This document shows, in pieces, positions 16,412-25,856 of a stretch of DNA of 64,000 nt. The position numbers were made by a program, and so were the translations under genes. This DNA comes from Falsirhodobacter flavus (lineage in GTDB: Bacteria > Pseudomonadota > Alphaproteobacteria > Rhodobacterales > Rhodobacteraceae). Under the pieces are notes generated by a model that saw nothing but the letters and a program-made list of their open reading frames with translations, ran no database searches and was not told where the DNA came from. Numbering within the stretch: position 1 is the stretch's first letter; every line of letters begins with the position of its first letter. The stretch is taken from the NCBI GenBank assembly GCA_029846755.1, contig JARWBI010000003.1, positions 62,001 to 126,000 on the forward strand. The letters are read 5' to 3'.

Positions 16412-16503
16412 ATTATCCGTTGGGGTGCCCTGCAAGGGGCTGAGAGGCGATGCGCCAACCCATCGAACCTGATCCGGGTCATGCCGGCGGAGGGAACGGA
16501 TAG
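16412..16503 (+). promoter_or_regulatory. TPP riboswitch (THI element)
   Basis: The conserved elements appear in order: GGGGTGCCC, GGGGCTGAGAGG, then the P4/P5 side GAACCTGATCCGGGTCATGCC followed by GGCGGAGGGAA closing back to the ATCCGTT arm. It lies 68 bases upstream of thiD and should lower expression of the whole thi operon when thiamine pyrophosphate is abundant. Confidence 0.96.
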
Positions 16504-16570
16504 GCGGCGCTGTTCCATGCGCGGCCATTCTGTCTTTCGTCGTCTGCTCCGGTTCGACCGAGGAGGGAAG

Positions 16571-17380
16571 ATGACGAAGGTTGTGCTTGCGATCGCCGGA
16601 TCTGACAGCGGCGGCGGTGCGGGAATTCAGGCGGATCTGAAGGCGGTTTCGGCGCTGGGCGTTTATGGCGCGACTGCGGTGACCGCGGTGACGGCGCAGA
16701 ACACGCGCGGGGTGACGGCGATCCATGCCGTGCCGCCTGCGGTGGTCGGGGCGCAGATCGCAGCGGTTCTGGCCGATATCCGCGTCGATGCGGTGAAGAT
16801 CGGGATGGTCGGCGGGCCGGGCGCGATTGCGGCGGTGGCCGAGGGGCTGCGCGGCTGCGCTGCGCCGGTGGTGCTGGACCCGGTGATGATTGCGAAATCG
16901 GGGGATGCGCTGGTGGGCGCGGACGGGGTGGCGGCGTTGATGCGGCTGCTGCCGCTGGCGACGGTGCTGACGCCGAACCTGCCCGAAGCCGCGCGGCTGT
17001 TGGATGCGCCCGAGGCGCAAGGCGAGGAGGAGCGGGTCCGGCAGGGGCGGGCGCTTCTGGCACTTGGGGCGCGGCATGTGCTGATGAAGGGCGGCCATGC
17101 CGAGGGCGCGGTCTGCACCGATCTTCTGGTCGGGCGGGAGGGCGTTCTGCGGTTTTCGGCACCGCGCATCGCGACCCGCAATACGCATGGGACGGGGTGT
17201 TCGCTGTCTTCGGCCATCGCGGCGGGGCTGGCGCGGGGCATGGCGGTGGGGGAGGCCGTGGGGCTGGCGCATCGCTGGCTGCATGGGGCGATCCGTGGGG
17301 CGGACGGCTTGGGCATCGGTGGCGGGCATGGGCCGGTCCATCATTTCCACGCGCTGTGGCCGGTGCCCGAATGCGTGTGA
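16571..17380 (+). CDS. thiD: hydroxymethylpyrimidine/phosphomethylpyrimidine kinase
   Basis: Phosphorylates HMP and HMP-P to HMP-PP, the pyrimidine half of thiamine. The 269-residue ribokinase-fold protein shows IAGSDSGGGAGIQADLKA at the N terminus, VYGATAVTAVTAQNT, the HMP-binding IGMVG region, LDPVMIAKSGDALV, and the anion-hole motif NTHGTGCSLSSAIAAGLA with the catalytic Cys/Asp-type loop. GGAGG precedes the ATG. It is the first gene after the riboswitch, and its stop lies ten bases inside thiO. thiC, the HMP-P synthase gene, is not in this window. Confidence 0.96.
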   Translation: MTKVVLAIAGSDSGGGAGIQADLKAVSALGVYGATAVTAVTAQNTRGVTAIHAVPPAVVGAQIAAVLADIRVDAVKIGMVGGPGAIAAVAEGLRGCAAPVVLDPVMIAKSGDALVGADGVAALMRLLPLATVLTPNLPEAARLLDAPEAQGEEERVRQGRALLALGARHVLMKGGHAEGAVCTDLLVGREGVLRFSAPRIATRNTHGTGCSLSSAIAAGLARGMAVGEAVGLAHRWLHGAIRGADGLGIGGGHGPVHHFHALWPVPECV

Positions 17381-18291
17381 CGGTGATCGGCGCGGGGGTT
17401 GCGGGGCTGTGCGTTGCGACCGAGTTGCATAGGCGGGGCGTGGAAGTTGCCGTGATCGGCACGCCGCCGGGGCCGGATGCCTGTTCGTGGTGGGCGGGCG
17501 GGATGTTGGCCCCCGATTGCGAGGGCGAGAGCGCCGAGGAGCCGGTGGTCCGGCTGGGGCACGAGGCGGCGGATTGGTGGCAGGCGCGGGGCGTCAGGGT
17601 GCATCGGCGTGGCACGCTGGTGGTGTCTTTGCAGCGGGATGCGGCCGCGCTGGCGCGGTTCGCGCGGCGCAGTGCCGGGCATCGCGAGGTGGATGCGGCC
17701 GAGGTGGAGCCTGCGCTGCCGCAGCGGCGGGGGCTGTTGTTCGAGGGCGAGGCGCATCTGGCCCCGCGCGAGGCTTTGGCGGTGCTGGCCGCCGGGGTGG
17801 AGTTCGTGCGCGAGGCGAAGGGGCAGGTGATCGACTGCCGGGGTTTGGCGGCGCGGGATGTGCTGGCGGATCTGCGCGGGGTGCGGGGCGAGACGGTGCT
17901 GATCCACTGCGCGGAGGTCGCGATCTCGCGCCCCGTGCGGCTTTTGCATCCGCGGATGCCACTCTACCTCGTGCCGCGCGGCGAGGGGGTGTTTCTTCTG
18001 GGCGCGACCAGCGTGGAAAGCGACGGGCGCGGTCCGCCGACGGTGCGGGCGGTGCTGGAGCTGCTTTCGGCGGCCTTCGCGCTGCACCCGGCGCTGGCCG
18101 AGGCCGAAGTGCTGGAACTGGGCGCGGATGCCCGACCCGCGTTCCCGGACAATCTGCCGCGCATTCGCCGGGTCGGCGGGGTGCTGCATGTCAACGGGCT
18201 TTACCGCCACGGCTTTCTGCTGGCGCCCGCACTGGCGCGGATGGTGGCGGATCATCTTCTGCTTGGGATCGAACCGGAGGTCATGGAATGA
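17371..18291 (+). CDS. thiO: glycine oxidase ThiO
   Basis: An FAD-dependent amine oxidase (306 residues) that supplies dehydroglycine (2-iminoacetate) for thiazole synthesis. It has an N-terminal FAD-binding GxGxxG motif (VIGAGVAGLCVATEL), the segment SWWAGGMLAPDCEGE typical of ThiO, VIDCRGLAARD, and the C-terminal NGLYRHGFLLAPALARMVAD motif. At 306 residues it is shorter than the B. subtilis enzyme (about 370), with a reduced substrate domain. The ATG lies within the last codons of thiD, and the 3' end overlaps thiS by four bases. Confidence 0.92.
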   Translation: MRVTVIGAGVAGLCVATELHRRGVEVAVIGTPPGPDACSWWAGGMLAPDCEGESAEEPVVRLGHEAADWWQARGVRVHRRGTLVVSLQRDAAALARFARRSAGHREVDAAEVEPALPQRRGLLFEGEAHLAPREALAVLAAGVEFVREAKGQVIDCRGLAARDVLADLRGVRGETVLIHCAEVAISRPVRLLHPRMPLYLVPRGEGVFLLGATSVESDGRGPPTVRAVLELLSAAFALHPALAEAEVLELGADARPAFPDNLPRIRRVGGVLHVNGLYRHGFLLAPALARMVADHLLLGIEPEVME

Positions 18292-18479
18292 GGATCGTGG
18301 TGAATGGCGTGCCGCGCGAGGTGGTTGCGACCACTCTGGCCGGGGTGCTGGAGGAAATCGGGATCGTGGGGCGGTTTGCCACTGCCGTGAACGGGGCGTT
18401 CGTTCCCGCGGCGGGGCGGGGGATGGCGTTGTCCGAGGGCGATGCGGTCGAGGCGCTGGCCCCGATGCAGGGGGGCTGA
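18288..18479 (+). CDS. thiS: thiamine biosynthesis sulfur carrier ThiS
   Basis: A 63-residue ubiquitin-fold sulfur carrier ending in Gly-Gly (APMQGG), the residue pair adenylated by ThiF and converted to a thiocarboxylate. It begins [12 protein letters not shown] and has the LAGVLEEIG and VNGAFVP segments of the family. Its ATG overlaps the thiO stop and thiG follows after four bases. Confidence 0.95.
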   Translation: MRIVVNGVPREVVATTLAGVLEEIGIVGRFATAVNGAFVPAAGRGMALSEGDAVEALAPMQGG

Positions 18480-18483
18480 GCGG

Positions 18484-19245
18484 ATGCCGGTCTTCTATGG
18501 CGAGGAGTTGGGCAGCGCGCTGATGCTGGGGACGGCAGGCTATCCTTCGCCCGCGGTGCTGGAGCGGGCGTTTCGGGCGTCGGGGGCGGGGGTTGCGACC
18601 GTCTCGCTTCGGCGCGAGGCGGGGGGCGGGCAGGATTTCTGGGCGCTGGTGCAGGGCCTGGGCGTGCGGCTTTTGCCGAACACGGCCGGCTGTCATGGCG
18701 CGCGCGAGGCGGTGACGACCGCCCAGATGGCGCGCGAGGTCTTCGGCACCGACTGGATCAAGCTGGAGGTGATCGGCCATGCCGATACGCTGCAACCCGA
18801 CGTATTCGGATTGGTCGAGGCGGCGCGTATCCTGTGCGCCGAGGGGTTCCGGGTGTTTCCCTATTGCACCGAGGATCTGATCGTATGCGAGCGGCTTCTG
18901 GAAGCGGGTTGCGAAGTGCTGATGCCTTGGGGCGCGCCGATCGGGTCGGGGATTGGGCTGAACAACCCGTTCGGGCTTCGGGCGCTCCGGGCGGCGTTTC
19001 CGGGCGTGCCCATGGTGGTCGATGCGGGGATCGGGCTGCCGAGCCATGCGGCGGCGGCGATGGAGATGGGATATGACGCCGTGCTGGTGAACAGCGCTGT
19101 CGCGCGCGCGGGCGATCCGGCGGCGATGGCGGGCGCGATGGCGGATGCAGTGCAAGCGGGGCGGGCGGCGTATCTGGCCGATCCGATGGAGCGGACGGAC
19201 ATGGCCGTGGCCTCGACCCCGGTGCTGGGGAGGGCGTTTCTGTGA
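18484..19245 (+). CDS. thiG: thiazole synthase ThiG
   Basis: Builds the thiazole phosphate carboxylate from deoxyxylulose 5-phosphate, dehydroglycine and ThiS thiocarboxylate. The 253-residue TIM-barrel protein has [25 protein letters not shown], the Schiff-base lysine in [38 protein letters not shown] and [20 protein letters not shown], all standard for ThiG. It overlaps thiE by four bases (ATG/GTG type junction). Confidence 0.97.
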   Translation: MPVFYGEELGSALMLGTAGYPSPAVLERAFRASGAGVATVSLRREAGGGQDFWALVQGLGVRLLPNTAGCHGAREAVTTAQMAREVFGTDWIKLEVIGHADTLQPDVFGLVEAARILCAEGFRVFPYCTEDLIVCERLLEAGCEVLMPWGAPIGSGIGLNNPFGLRALRAAFPGVPMVVDAGIGLPSHAAAAMEMGYDAVLVNSAVARAGDPAAMAGAMADAVQAGRAAYLADPMERTDMAVASTPVLGRAFL

Positions 19246-19835
19246 AGCTGCCGCGGTTCTATCCCATCTTCGACAGCGCGGACTGGATCGCGCGGGCGCT
19301 GCCCTTGGGCGTGCGGATGGTGCAGTTGCGGATGAAGGAACGGCCCGAGGAAGTCTTGCGGGCCGAGATCGTGCGGGCCCATGGGCTTTGCCGGGAACAT
19401 GGCGCGATCCTTGTCGTGAACGATCATTGGCGGCTGGCGATCGAGGCGGGCTGCGATTGGGTCCATCTGGGGCAGGAGGATCTGGACGGTGCGGATCTGG
19501 CCGCGATCCGGGCGGCAGGGCTGCGCGTCGGTATTTCCACCCATGACGAGCCGGAGTTGGAGCGGGCGCTGGCGGCGGGGGCGGATTACGTCGCGCTTGG
19601 GCCGGTCTGGCCGACGATCCTAAAGAAGATGAAATGGGAACGGCAGGGGGTGGAGCGTCTGACCGAATGGAGAGCGCGGCTGGATGTGCCGCTTTGCGCC
19701 ATTGGCGGTTTGACGCCGCAGCGGGCGACGGAGGCGTTTGCCGCCGGGGCGGATGTTGCATCGGCGGTGACGGATATCACGCTGAACCCCGACCCCGAGG
19801 AAAGGATGCGCGAATGGTTGCGGGTGACGCGATGA
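19242..19835 (+). CDS. thiE: thiamine-phosphate synthase
   Basis: Joins HMP-PP and thiazole phosphate to thiamine phosphate. This 197-residue TIM-barrel protein reads through [66 protein letters not shown] and [20 protein letters not shown], covering the pyrophosphate and pyrimidine sites. It starts with GTG at the end of thiG and overlaps the thiF start as ATGA. At about 200 residues it is of ordinary length. Confidence 0.94.
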   Translation: MKLPRFYPIFDSADWIARALPLGVRMVQLRMKERPEEVLRAEIVRAHGLCREHGAILVVNDHWRLAIEAGCDWVHLGQEDLDGADLAAIRAAGLRVGISTHDEPELERALAAGADYVALGPVWPTILKKMKWERQGVERLTEWRARLDVPLCAIGGLTPQRATEAFAAGADVASAVTDITLNPDPEERMREWLRVTR

Positions 19836-20737
19836 GATATGCGCGGCAGGAGGTGATGATCGGCGCCGAGGGGCAGGCGCGGCTGCGGGCGGCGCGGGTG
19901 CTGGTGGTGGGCGCGGGCGGGCTTGGCGTGCCTGTGCTGCAATATCTGGTGGCGGCGGGAGTGGGACGCATCGTTCTGGTGGACCCCGACCGGGTGGAGG
20001 TGTCGAACCTGCACCGTCAGCCGATCTATGGCCGCCATCTGGGGATGCCGAAGGTCCACGCGGCGGCGTTGGAGATGGCGGCGCTGAACCCGGACGTGGT
20101 GGTGGAAGGGCTGGCGGAGCGGCTGGACCCCTCGAATGCGGCGGCGTTGGTGGCAAAGGCGGATGTCGTGCTGGATTGCGCCGACAGTTTCGCCGCGACC
20201 TATGTGCTGTCGGATGCCTGTTTCGCGGCGGGGCGGGCGCTGATCTCGGCCTCGGTCCTGCGGGCGGAAGGGTTCGTGGGCGGGTTCTGCGGCGGTGCGC
20301 CTTCGGTGCGGGCGGTGTTTCCTGAATTGCCGGAACGCGCCGGAAGCTGCGCGAGTTCGGGCGTCATGGGGCCGATGGTGGGGATGATCGGCGCGGCGCA
20401 GGCGCAGATGGCGATGACGGTGCTGCTGGGCGATCATGCGCCGCTTGGATCGATCCTGCGGTTCGACGGGCTGCGGCCTTCGGGGTTTCGTTTTGACGGG
20501 GCGGCAGAGCAGGAGGGGTTCCGGTTCATCGCCTTGAAGGATGTGTGCAAGGACGATCTGGCGGTAGAGCTTCGGGAGGAGGCGGAACGGCCCTTCGTTC
20601 CATGGGCGGTGCGAGAGGCTTGCCCCGACGGTCGGCGCGTGGTGTTCGCCTGCCGGTCGGGGCTGCGCGCATGGGCGGCGGCGGACCGTCTGCGGCGCCG
20701 CTGGCCGGGCGAGATCGTTCTGGTCGCGATGGGTTAG
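19832..20737 (+). CDS. thiF: ThiF/MoeB-type adenylyltransferase with a short rhodanese-like tail
   Basis: Activates the C terminus of ThiS by adenylation. The 301-residue E1-like protein starts in the ThiF/MoeB/HesA style ([18 protein letters not shown]), has the nucleotide loop VVGAGGLGVPVLQYL, LVDPDRVEVSNLHRQPIY with the key Asp and Arg residues, and VVLDCADSFAATYVLSDAC. Two Cys of a typical zinc site are not obvious. The last 35 residues contain FACRSGLRAWAAADRLRR, a rhodanese-type CRSGxR active loop, suggesting it also handles the persulfide sulfur. ATG at 19832 is chosen for its ATGA overlap with thiE; an ATG at 19814 is possible. Confidence 0.9.
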   Translation: MRYARQEVMIGAEGQARLRAARVLVVGAGGLGVPVLQYLVAAGVGRIVLVDPDRVEVSNLHRQPIYGRHLGMPKVHAAALEMAALNPDVVVEGLAERLDPSNAAALVAKADVVLDCADSFAATYVLSDACFAAGRALISASVLRAEGFVGGFCGGAPSVRAVFPELPERAGSCASSGVMGPMVGMIGAAQAQMAMTVLLGDHAPLGSILRFDGLRPSGFRFDGAAEQEGFRFIALKDVCKDDLAVELREEAERPFVPWAVREACPDGRRVVFACRSGLRAWAAADRLRRRWPGEIVLVAMG

Positions 20738-20865
20738 CCGCTGATGCCCTGTTTGCCGCCATCGGCCTGGTCGCTGCCGCCGCGCGTTTCGCGCTGCCAG
20801 CCGCAATCGTGGTCTGCCTGACGGACCGGAGCGGGTTCGGGATGCGGGGTCGAGGACTGTTTCAT
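20734..20865 (-). CDS. small hypothetical protein, 43 aa
   Basis: I do not recognise this ORF. It is supported by AGGAG seven bases before the ATG and by its position: it is read divergently from the CDF gene, with the ArsR-type operator between them, and its stop overlaps the thiF stop. The peptide (MKQSSTPHPEPAPVRQADHD, then CGWQRETRGGSDQ) is hydrophilic, with no membrane segment, and has His, Asp and Cys residues that could bind metal. It is too short to be sure it is translated. Confidence 0.45.
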   Translation of the reverse strand: MKQSSTPHPEPAPVRQADHDCGWQRETRGGSDQADGGKQGISG

Positions 20866-20936
20866 GGCGATGCTCCTGTCTGGCGGCGCTTGAACATCCG
20901 GCGGCGGGATTTGTTCCCGCTTGACGAATCCAACAT

Positions 20937-20952
20937 ATGAACAGATGTTCAT
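20937..20952. promoter_or_regulatory. ArsR/SmtB-type operator upstream of the CDF gene
   Basis: ATGAACA-GA-TGTTCAT is a perfect seven-base inverted repeat. It matches the TGAA-N6-TTCA core used by zinc and cadmium sensors such as CzrA and SmtB. A TTGACG element (20921-20926) just before it could be the -35 box of the CDF promoter. It lies 21 bases before the CDF start, and an ArsR gene is the next one in the operon. Confidence 0.85.
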
Positions 20953-20973
20953 GCTATTCCGCCGGGGGCCGAC

Positions 20974-21903
20974 ATGCACGACCATCATCACGATCACGAC
21001 CATCACCACCATGCGCCGGATGTGACGGCCCGGAACGAGAAGGTGGTGCTGGCGGGGTTCCTTCTGACCTTCGGCTTCATGTTCGCGGAGATCGCGGGCG
21101 GGCTGCTGTCGGGATCGCTGGCGCTGATCGCGGATGCGGGGCATATGGCGACTGATGCGCTGGCGCTGGCGCTGGCATGGCTGGGGTTCCGGCTGGGGCG
21201 GCGCGCGCGGGACCAGCGGCGGAGTTTCGGATATCTGCGGACCGAGGTTCTGGCGGCGCTGTTCAACGCGGTTGCGCTGATCCTTCTGACCGGGTGGATC
21301 GTCTATGAGGCGGCGGTGCGGCTGGCCGATCCGGGGCCGGTTCTGGCCGGTCCGATGGCGGCGGTGGCGGTGCTGGGCCTTGTCGTGAACTGCGCGGTGT
21401 TCTGGATGCTGAGCCGGGGTCAGCGCGACCACGTCAACATCCGCGGCGCGATGCTGCATGTGCTGGGCGATCTGCTTGGATCGGTCGCGGCGATCGGGGC
21501 GGCGGTGGTGATCCATTTCACCGGCTGGACGCCGATCGATCCGATCCTGTCGGTGCTTCTGTCGGCGTTGATCCTGCGCAGCGCTTGGGGGCTGCTCAGG
21601 ACTTCGCTGCATATCCTGATGGAAGGCGCGCCGGGCGGGGCGGCCCCCGATGCCGTGCGCGAGGGGGTCCTGTCGGTGCCCGGCGTGCGCGAGGTGAGCC
21701 ATGTCCATACATGGTCGATCTCGTCCGGGAGCACGGCGGCGACGATGAGCGTGGCGCTGGCCGAAGGCGCGGACCCGGCGGGGGTCGTCGCGTCGGTGAA
21801 ACAGCTTCTGGCCGAACGGTTCGATTTGTTGCATTCCACCGTCGAGATCGACTGGGCTGGGCGTGCGGATCATTGTCCGCTGGGCGATCACGCACATGGA
21901 TGA
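20974..21903 (+). CDS. cation diffusion facilitator (zinc/cadmium/cobalt exporter)
   Basis: A 309-residue inner-membrane metal/proton antiporter of the CzcD/ZitB type. The N terminus is a His/Asp-rich metal-binding stretch (HDHHHDHDHHHH). Six membrane segments follow, with the transport-site motifs DAGHMATDALAL in TM2 and HVLGDLLGSVAA in TM5. The cytoplasmic domain includes VPGVREVSHVHTWSIS and ends with an His-rich tail. The metal is most likely Zn2+ or Cd2+, given the ArsR gene overlapping its 3' end and the operator upstream. Confidence 0.95.
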   Translation: MHDHHHDHDHHHHAPDVTARNEKVVLAGFLLTFGFMFAEIAGGLLSGSLALIADAGHMATDALALALAWLGFRLGRRARDQRRSFGYLRTEVLAALFNAVALILLTGWIVYEAAVRLADPGPVLAGPMAAVAVLGLVVNCAVFWMLSRGQRDHVNIRGAMLHVLGDLLGSVAAIGAAVVIHFTGWTPIDPILSVLLSALILRSAWGLLRTSLHILMEGAPGGAAPDAVREGVLSVPGVREVSHVHTWSISSGSTAATMSVALAEGADPAGVVASVKQLLAERFDLLHSTVEIDWAGRADHCPLGDHAHG

Positions 21904-22186
21904 TGTCGAGGTGATGGCGGGAATGTTCCGCCTGATGGGCGATCCGACGCGCCTGCGCATCCTGCTGGCCTGTCTGGATGCGCCGCAATCGGTGGGGGCC
22001 ATCGCCGCCGCCACGGGGGCGTCGCAATCGCTGGTCAGCCACCACCTGCGCCTGCTTCGTGCTGCGCGGCTGGTGGCCGGCACGCGAGAGGCGCGGCAGG
22101 TCTTCTATGTCGCCGCCGACGACCATGTGCGCGACGTGCTGCGGAACCTGATGCATCACGCGGCCGAGGAAAGGCGATCGACTTGA
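21896..22186 (+). CDS. ArsR/SmtB-family metal-responsive repressor
   Basis: A 96-residue winged-helix repressor with MFRLMGDPTRLRILLACLD near the N terminus, the recognition helix SQSLVSHHLRLLRAARLV and the wing REARQVFYVAADDHV. The C-terminal helix carries Asp/His residues (DDHVRDVL, MHHAAEE) resembling the alpha-5 zinc site of SmtB/CzrA. I chose the ATG at 21896, which overlaps the CDF gene end; the frame opens slightly earlier. It most likely represses the CDF operon through the palindrome at 20937-20952 and releases it when metal is in excess. Confidence 0.92.
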   Translation: MDDVEVMAGMFRLMGDPTRLRILLACLDAPQSVGAIAAATGASQSLVSHHLRLLRAARLVAGTREARQVFYVAADDHVRDVLRNLMHHAAEERRST

Positions 22187-22247
22187 CGCGCCCCGTGCCA
22201 CCTTTAAAACTCGGTGGATGGTGCCGCGTCGGTGCCGAAGGCGAAGC

Positions 22248-23810
22248 ATGAACGAAAGCGAGCGACTCTGCGAACTTGATTCCCTCGGGATCATGGATAC
22301 CCCGGAGGAGCCGGAATTCGACACGCTCGTAACGGTGGCGCGCGCACTTTGCGATGTGCCGGTCGCGCTTATCAGTCTTGTCCACCGCGAGCGGCAGTGG
22401 TTCAAGGCGCGCATCGGTTTCGGGCCACATGAAACCCCGCTGAGCCAGTCCGTCTGCGCCTATGCGCTGGACGGCAATATGCTGGTCATTCCCGATCTGA
22501 CGAAGGATCCGCGAACGGCGGCGAACACCCTCGTCACGGGCGATCCGCATATCCGGTTCTATGCCGGGGCGCCGCTGATCTCGTCGGGCGGGGCGGTTCT
22601 GGGCAGCCTTTGCGTCATCGACACCGTGCCGCGGGGCGGGTTGACCGCATCGCAGGAGGCGGGGCTGGAGGCGCTGGCGCGGCAGGTGGTCCTTCAGATC
22701 GAGGCGCGGCGGCGCGACCGCCGCCTTGTGGAGGAAAGCAGCCTTGCCGCGCAGCGCGCGCTGGCGCTGGTGGATCTGGGCGACCGTCTGCGCGATGCGG
22801 AACATGTTGGCGACATGGTGCAGCTCGGCTCCGAGGCGATGGCCCGCGTGTTGTCGCCCTCGCGCGCGGGATTCGGCATCGTCTCGCCCGAGACGGAGAC
22901 GGTGATGATGCAGCCCGAATGGCTGCGGGAGGGGGTCGTGTCGCTGGCCGGGCAGCACCGTTTCCGCGACTATGGCACCTTCGTGGACGATCTGACGCAG
23001 GGCCGCACCGTGATCGTCGAGGATGTGGAGCGCGACCCGCGCACGCGTCGGAGCGCGCAGGCGCTTCTGGATATCGGCATCCGGGTGCTCATCAACGTGC
23101 CGATCTTTCAGCTTGGACGGTTTTCGCTGGTCAGTTTCGTGCATTACGACACGCCGCGCCCGCTGACCGCCGATGACATCGCCTTCATCCGCAGTGTGGG
23201 CGACCGGATGCAGGCGGCCATCGCGCAGAGCCAGGCGCGAGAGGAGCGCCATCTGATGAACCTGGAGCTGAGCCACCGGCTGAAGAACACCTTCGCCATG
23301 GTGTCCGCCATTGCGCGCCAGACCTTTCCCGCCGAGGCCGACCGTCAGCAGTTGTTCAACCAGCGGCTGGGCGCGATCGCCGCCGCCTATGCCGCGCTGG
23401 CCGAGGAACGCTGGGCCGAGACGGATCTGCATTCGCTGCTGCGCGCCGGGACGTGGCTGGGCGGGGACGAGCGCATCCGCGCGGACGGCCCGCATCTGGC
23501 GCTGAGCGCGGCGGCGGCACCGTCCATATCCATGCTGCTGCATGAACTGGCGACGAATGCGCTGAAATACGGCGCGCTGTCGGTGCCGGGGGGGCGGGTG
23601 GATCTGCGCTGGATGGTGGAAGGGCCGGACGTGGTGCTGGACTGGATCGAAAGCGGCGGGCCTTTGGTGAGTCCTCCGGTGTCGCGGGGCTTTGGCTCGC
23701 GGCTGATCCGGGCGGGGCTGGACGGTGCTGGGCGGACCGAGATCGACTTTGGTGCCGGGGGGCTGCGCGGGCGGTTCTGGGCGGATCTGGGGGGGCTTGC
23801 CCCACAATAG
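22248..23810 (+). CDS. GAF-domain sensor histidine kinase of the HWE/HisKA_2 type
   Basis: A 520-residue soluble sensor kinase without membrane segments. Two GAF domains are likely: residues about 18-150 (VARALCDVPVALISLVHRER to GSLCVIDTVPRG) and about 165-320 (GDMVQLGSEAMARVL to LINVPIFQLGRFSLVSF). The dimerisation/phosphorylation segment is LELSHRLKNTFAMVSAIARQ near residue 340, with a conserved His followed by the RLKN motif. The ATP-binding N-box is HELATNALKYGALS near residue 435. GAF domains may sense redox state, light through a chromophore, or a small ligand, but no cue can be read. No response regulator is adjacent. Confidence 0.87.
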   Translation: MNESERLCELDSLGIMDTPEEPEFDTLVTVARALCDVPVALISLVHRERQWFKARIGFGPHETPLSQSVCAYALDGNMLVIPDLTKDPRTAANTLVTGDPHIRFYAGAPLISSGGAVLGSLCVIDTVPRGGLTASQEAGLEALARQVVLQIEARRRDRRLVEESSLAAQRALALVDLGDRLRDAEHVGDMVQLGSEAMARVLSPSRAGFGIVSPETETVMMQPEWLREGVVSLAGQHRFRDYGTFVDDLTQGRTVIVEDVERDPRTRRSAQALLDIGIRVLINVPIFQLGRFSLVSFVHYDTPRPLTADDIAFIRSVGDRMQAAIAQSQAREERHLMNLELSHRLKNTFAMVSAIARQTFPAEADRQQLFNQRLGAIAAAYAALAEERWAETDLHSLLRAGTWLGGDERIRADGPHLALSAAAAPSISMLLHELATNALKYGALSVPGGRVDLRWMVEGPDVVLDWIESGGPLVSPPVSRGFGSRLIRAGLDGAGRTEIDFGAGGLRGRFWADLGGLAPQ

Positions 23811-25020
23811 GGAGGGGAAAGCATGTGGATCGGAACGGGCGGGCTGCGCCTTGTCGCGCGGCAGGCGCATCGGCTGTGGCTCTTGGAACAGGCGCGGGGG
23901 CTCTTGGATCTGCATGGGGTGCAGACCATTGATACGCGCGGCGGGTTCCGTCCTCTGACGGCCGAGGGCGGACCGCGCCAGATCCACGACACGGCGCGGA
24001 TGGTGCATTGCCATGCGGCGGGGCATCTGCTGGGTCATCCGGGATCGGACCGGATGGTGGATCACGGGATGTCGTTTTTGCTGACCGCTCACCGGGATGC
24101 GGTTCACGGCGGGTATGTCTGGAGCCCGGACGGGAACGACACCAAGCAGGCTTACGGCCATGCCTTCGTTCTTCTGGCGGCAAGCTCGGCCAAGGTGGTG
24201 GGTCACTCGGATGCGGATGCGCTGCTGGCCGATGTGGCGCAGGTTCTGACGGATCGGTTCTGGGACGAGGATGCGGGCGCCTCGCGCGAGGAGTTCGGGC
24301 GCGACTGGTCGGCGATGGGCAGCTATCGCGGGCAGAATTCCAACATGCACCTGACCGAAGCGCTGATGGCAGCCTTCGAGGCGACGGGCGAGCGGTCATT
24401 CCTGACCCGCGCCGAGCGGATCGCAGAACTGGTGATCGACCGCCATGCCCGCACCGAGGGCTGGCGCGTGGCCGAGCACTTCCACGAGGATTGGACCGTG
24501 GACCGCGACTACGAAGGCGATCCGATGTTCCGCCCCGCAGGCACCACGCCCGGCCATGCGCTGGAATGGAGCAGGCTGCTGGTGCAGCTTGGTCAGCTTT
24601 CGGGGCAGGGATGGGCGCTGGAGGCGGCGCGGGCGCTGTTCCTGAACACGGTGCGGATTGGCTGGGCGGCGGATACGGGGGGCTTTTATTACACGCTGGA
24701 TTGGGAGGACCGGCCCAAGCGGGCGGATCGGTTCTGGTGGCCCTGCGCCGAAGGGATCGGTGCTGCCGCCGTGCTGGCCGAGGTGACGGGCGATCCGCTG
24801 TTCGAGGAATGGTATCGCCGCATCTGGGACACCGTCGCCGCCCATTTCATCGACCCCGGCGATGGCGGCTGGTTCCCCGAACTCGACGAGCGCATGCGGC
24901 CCGTCGAGAGGGTGTTTTCAGGCAAGCCGGATTTGTATCACGCGCTTCAGGCCTGCCTGATCCCGCTGCTGCCTGCGGATGGCAGCGTCACGCGGGGGCT
25001 TTCGGAACGGGTGGACCTTC

Positions 25021-25845
<825 letters not shown>

Positions 25846-25856
25846 CGAAGTTCCTT

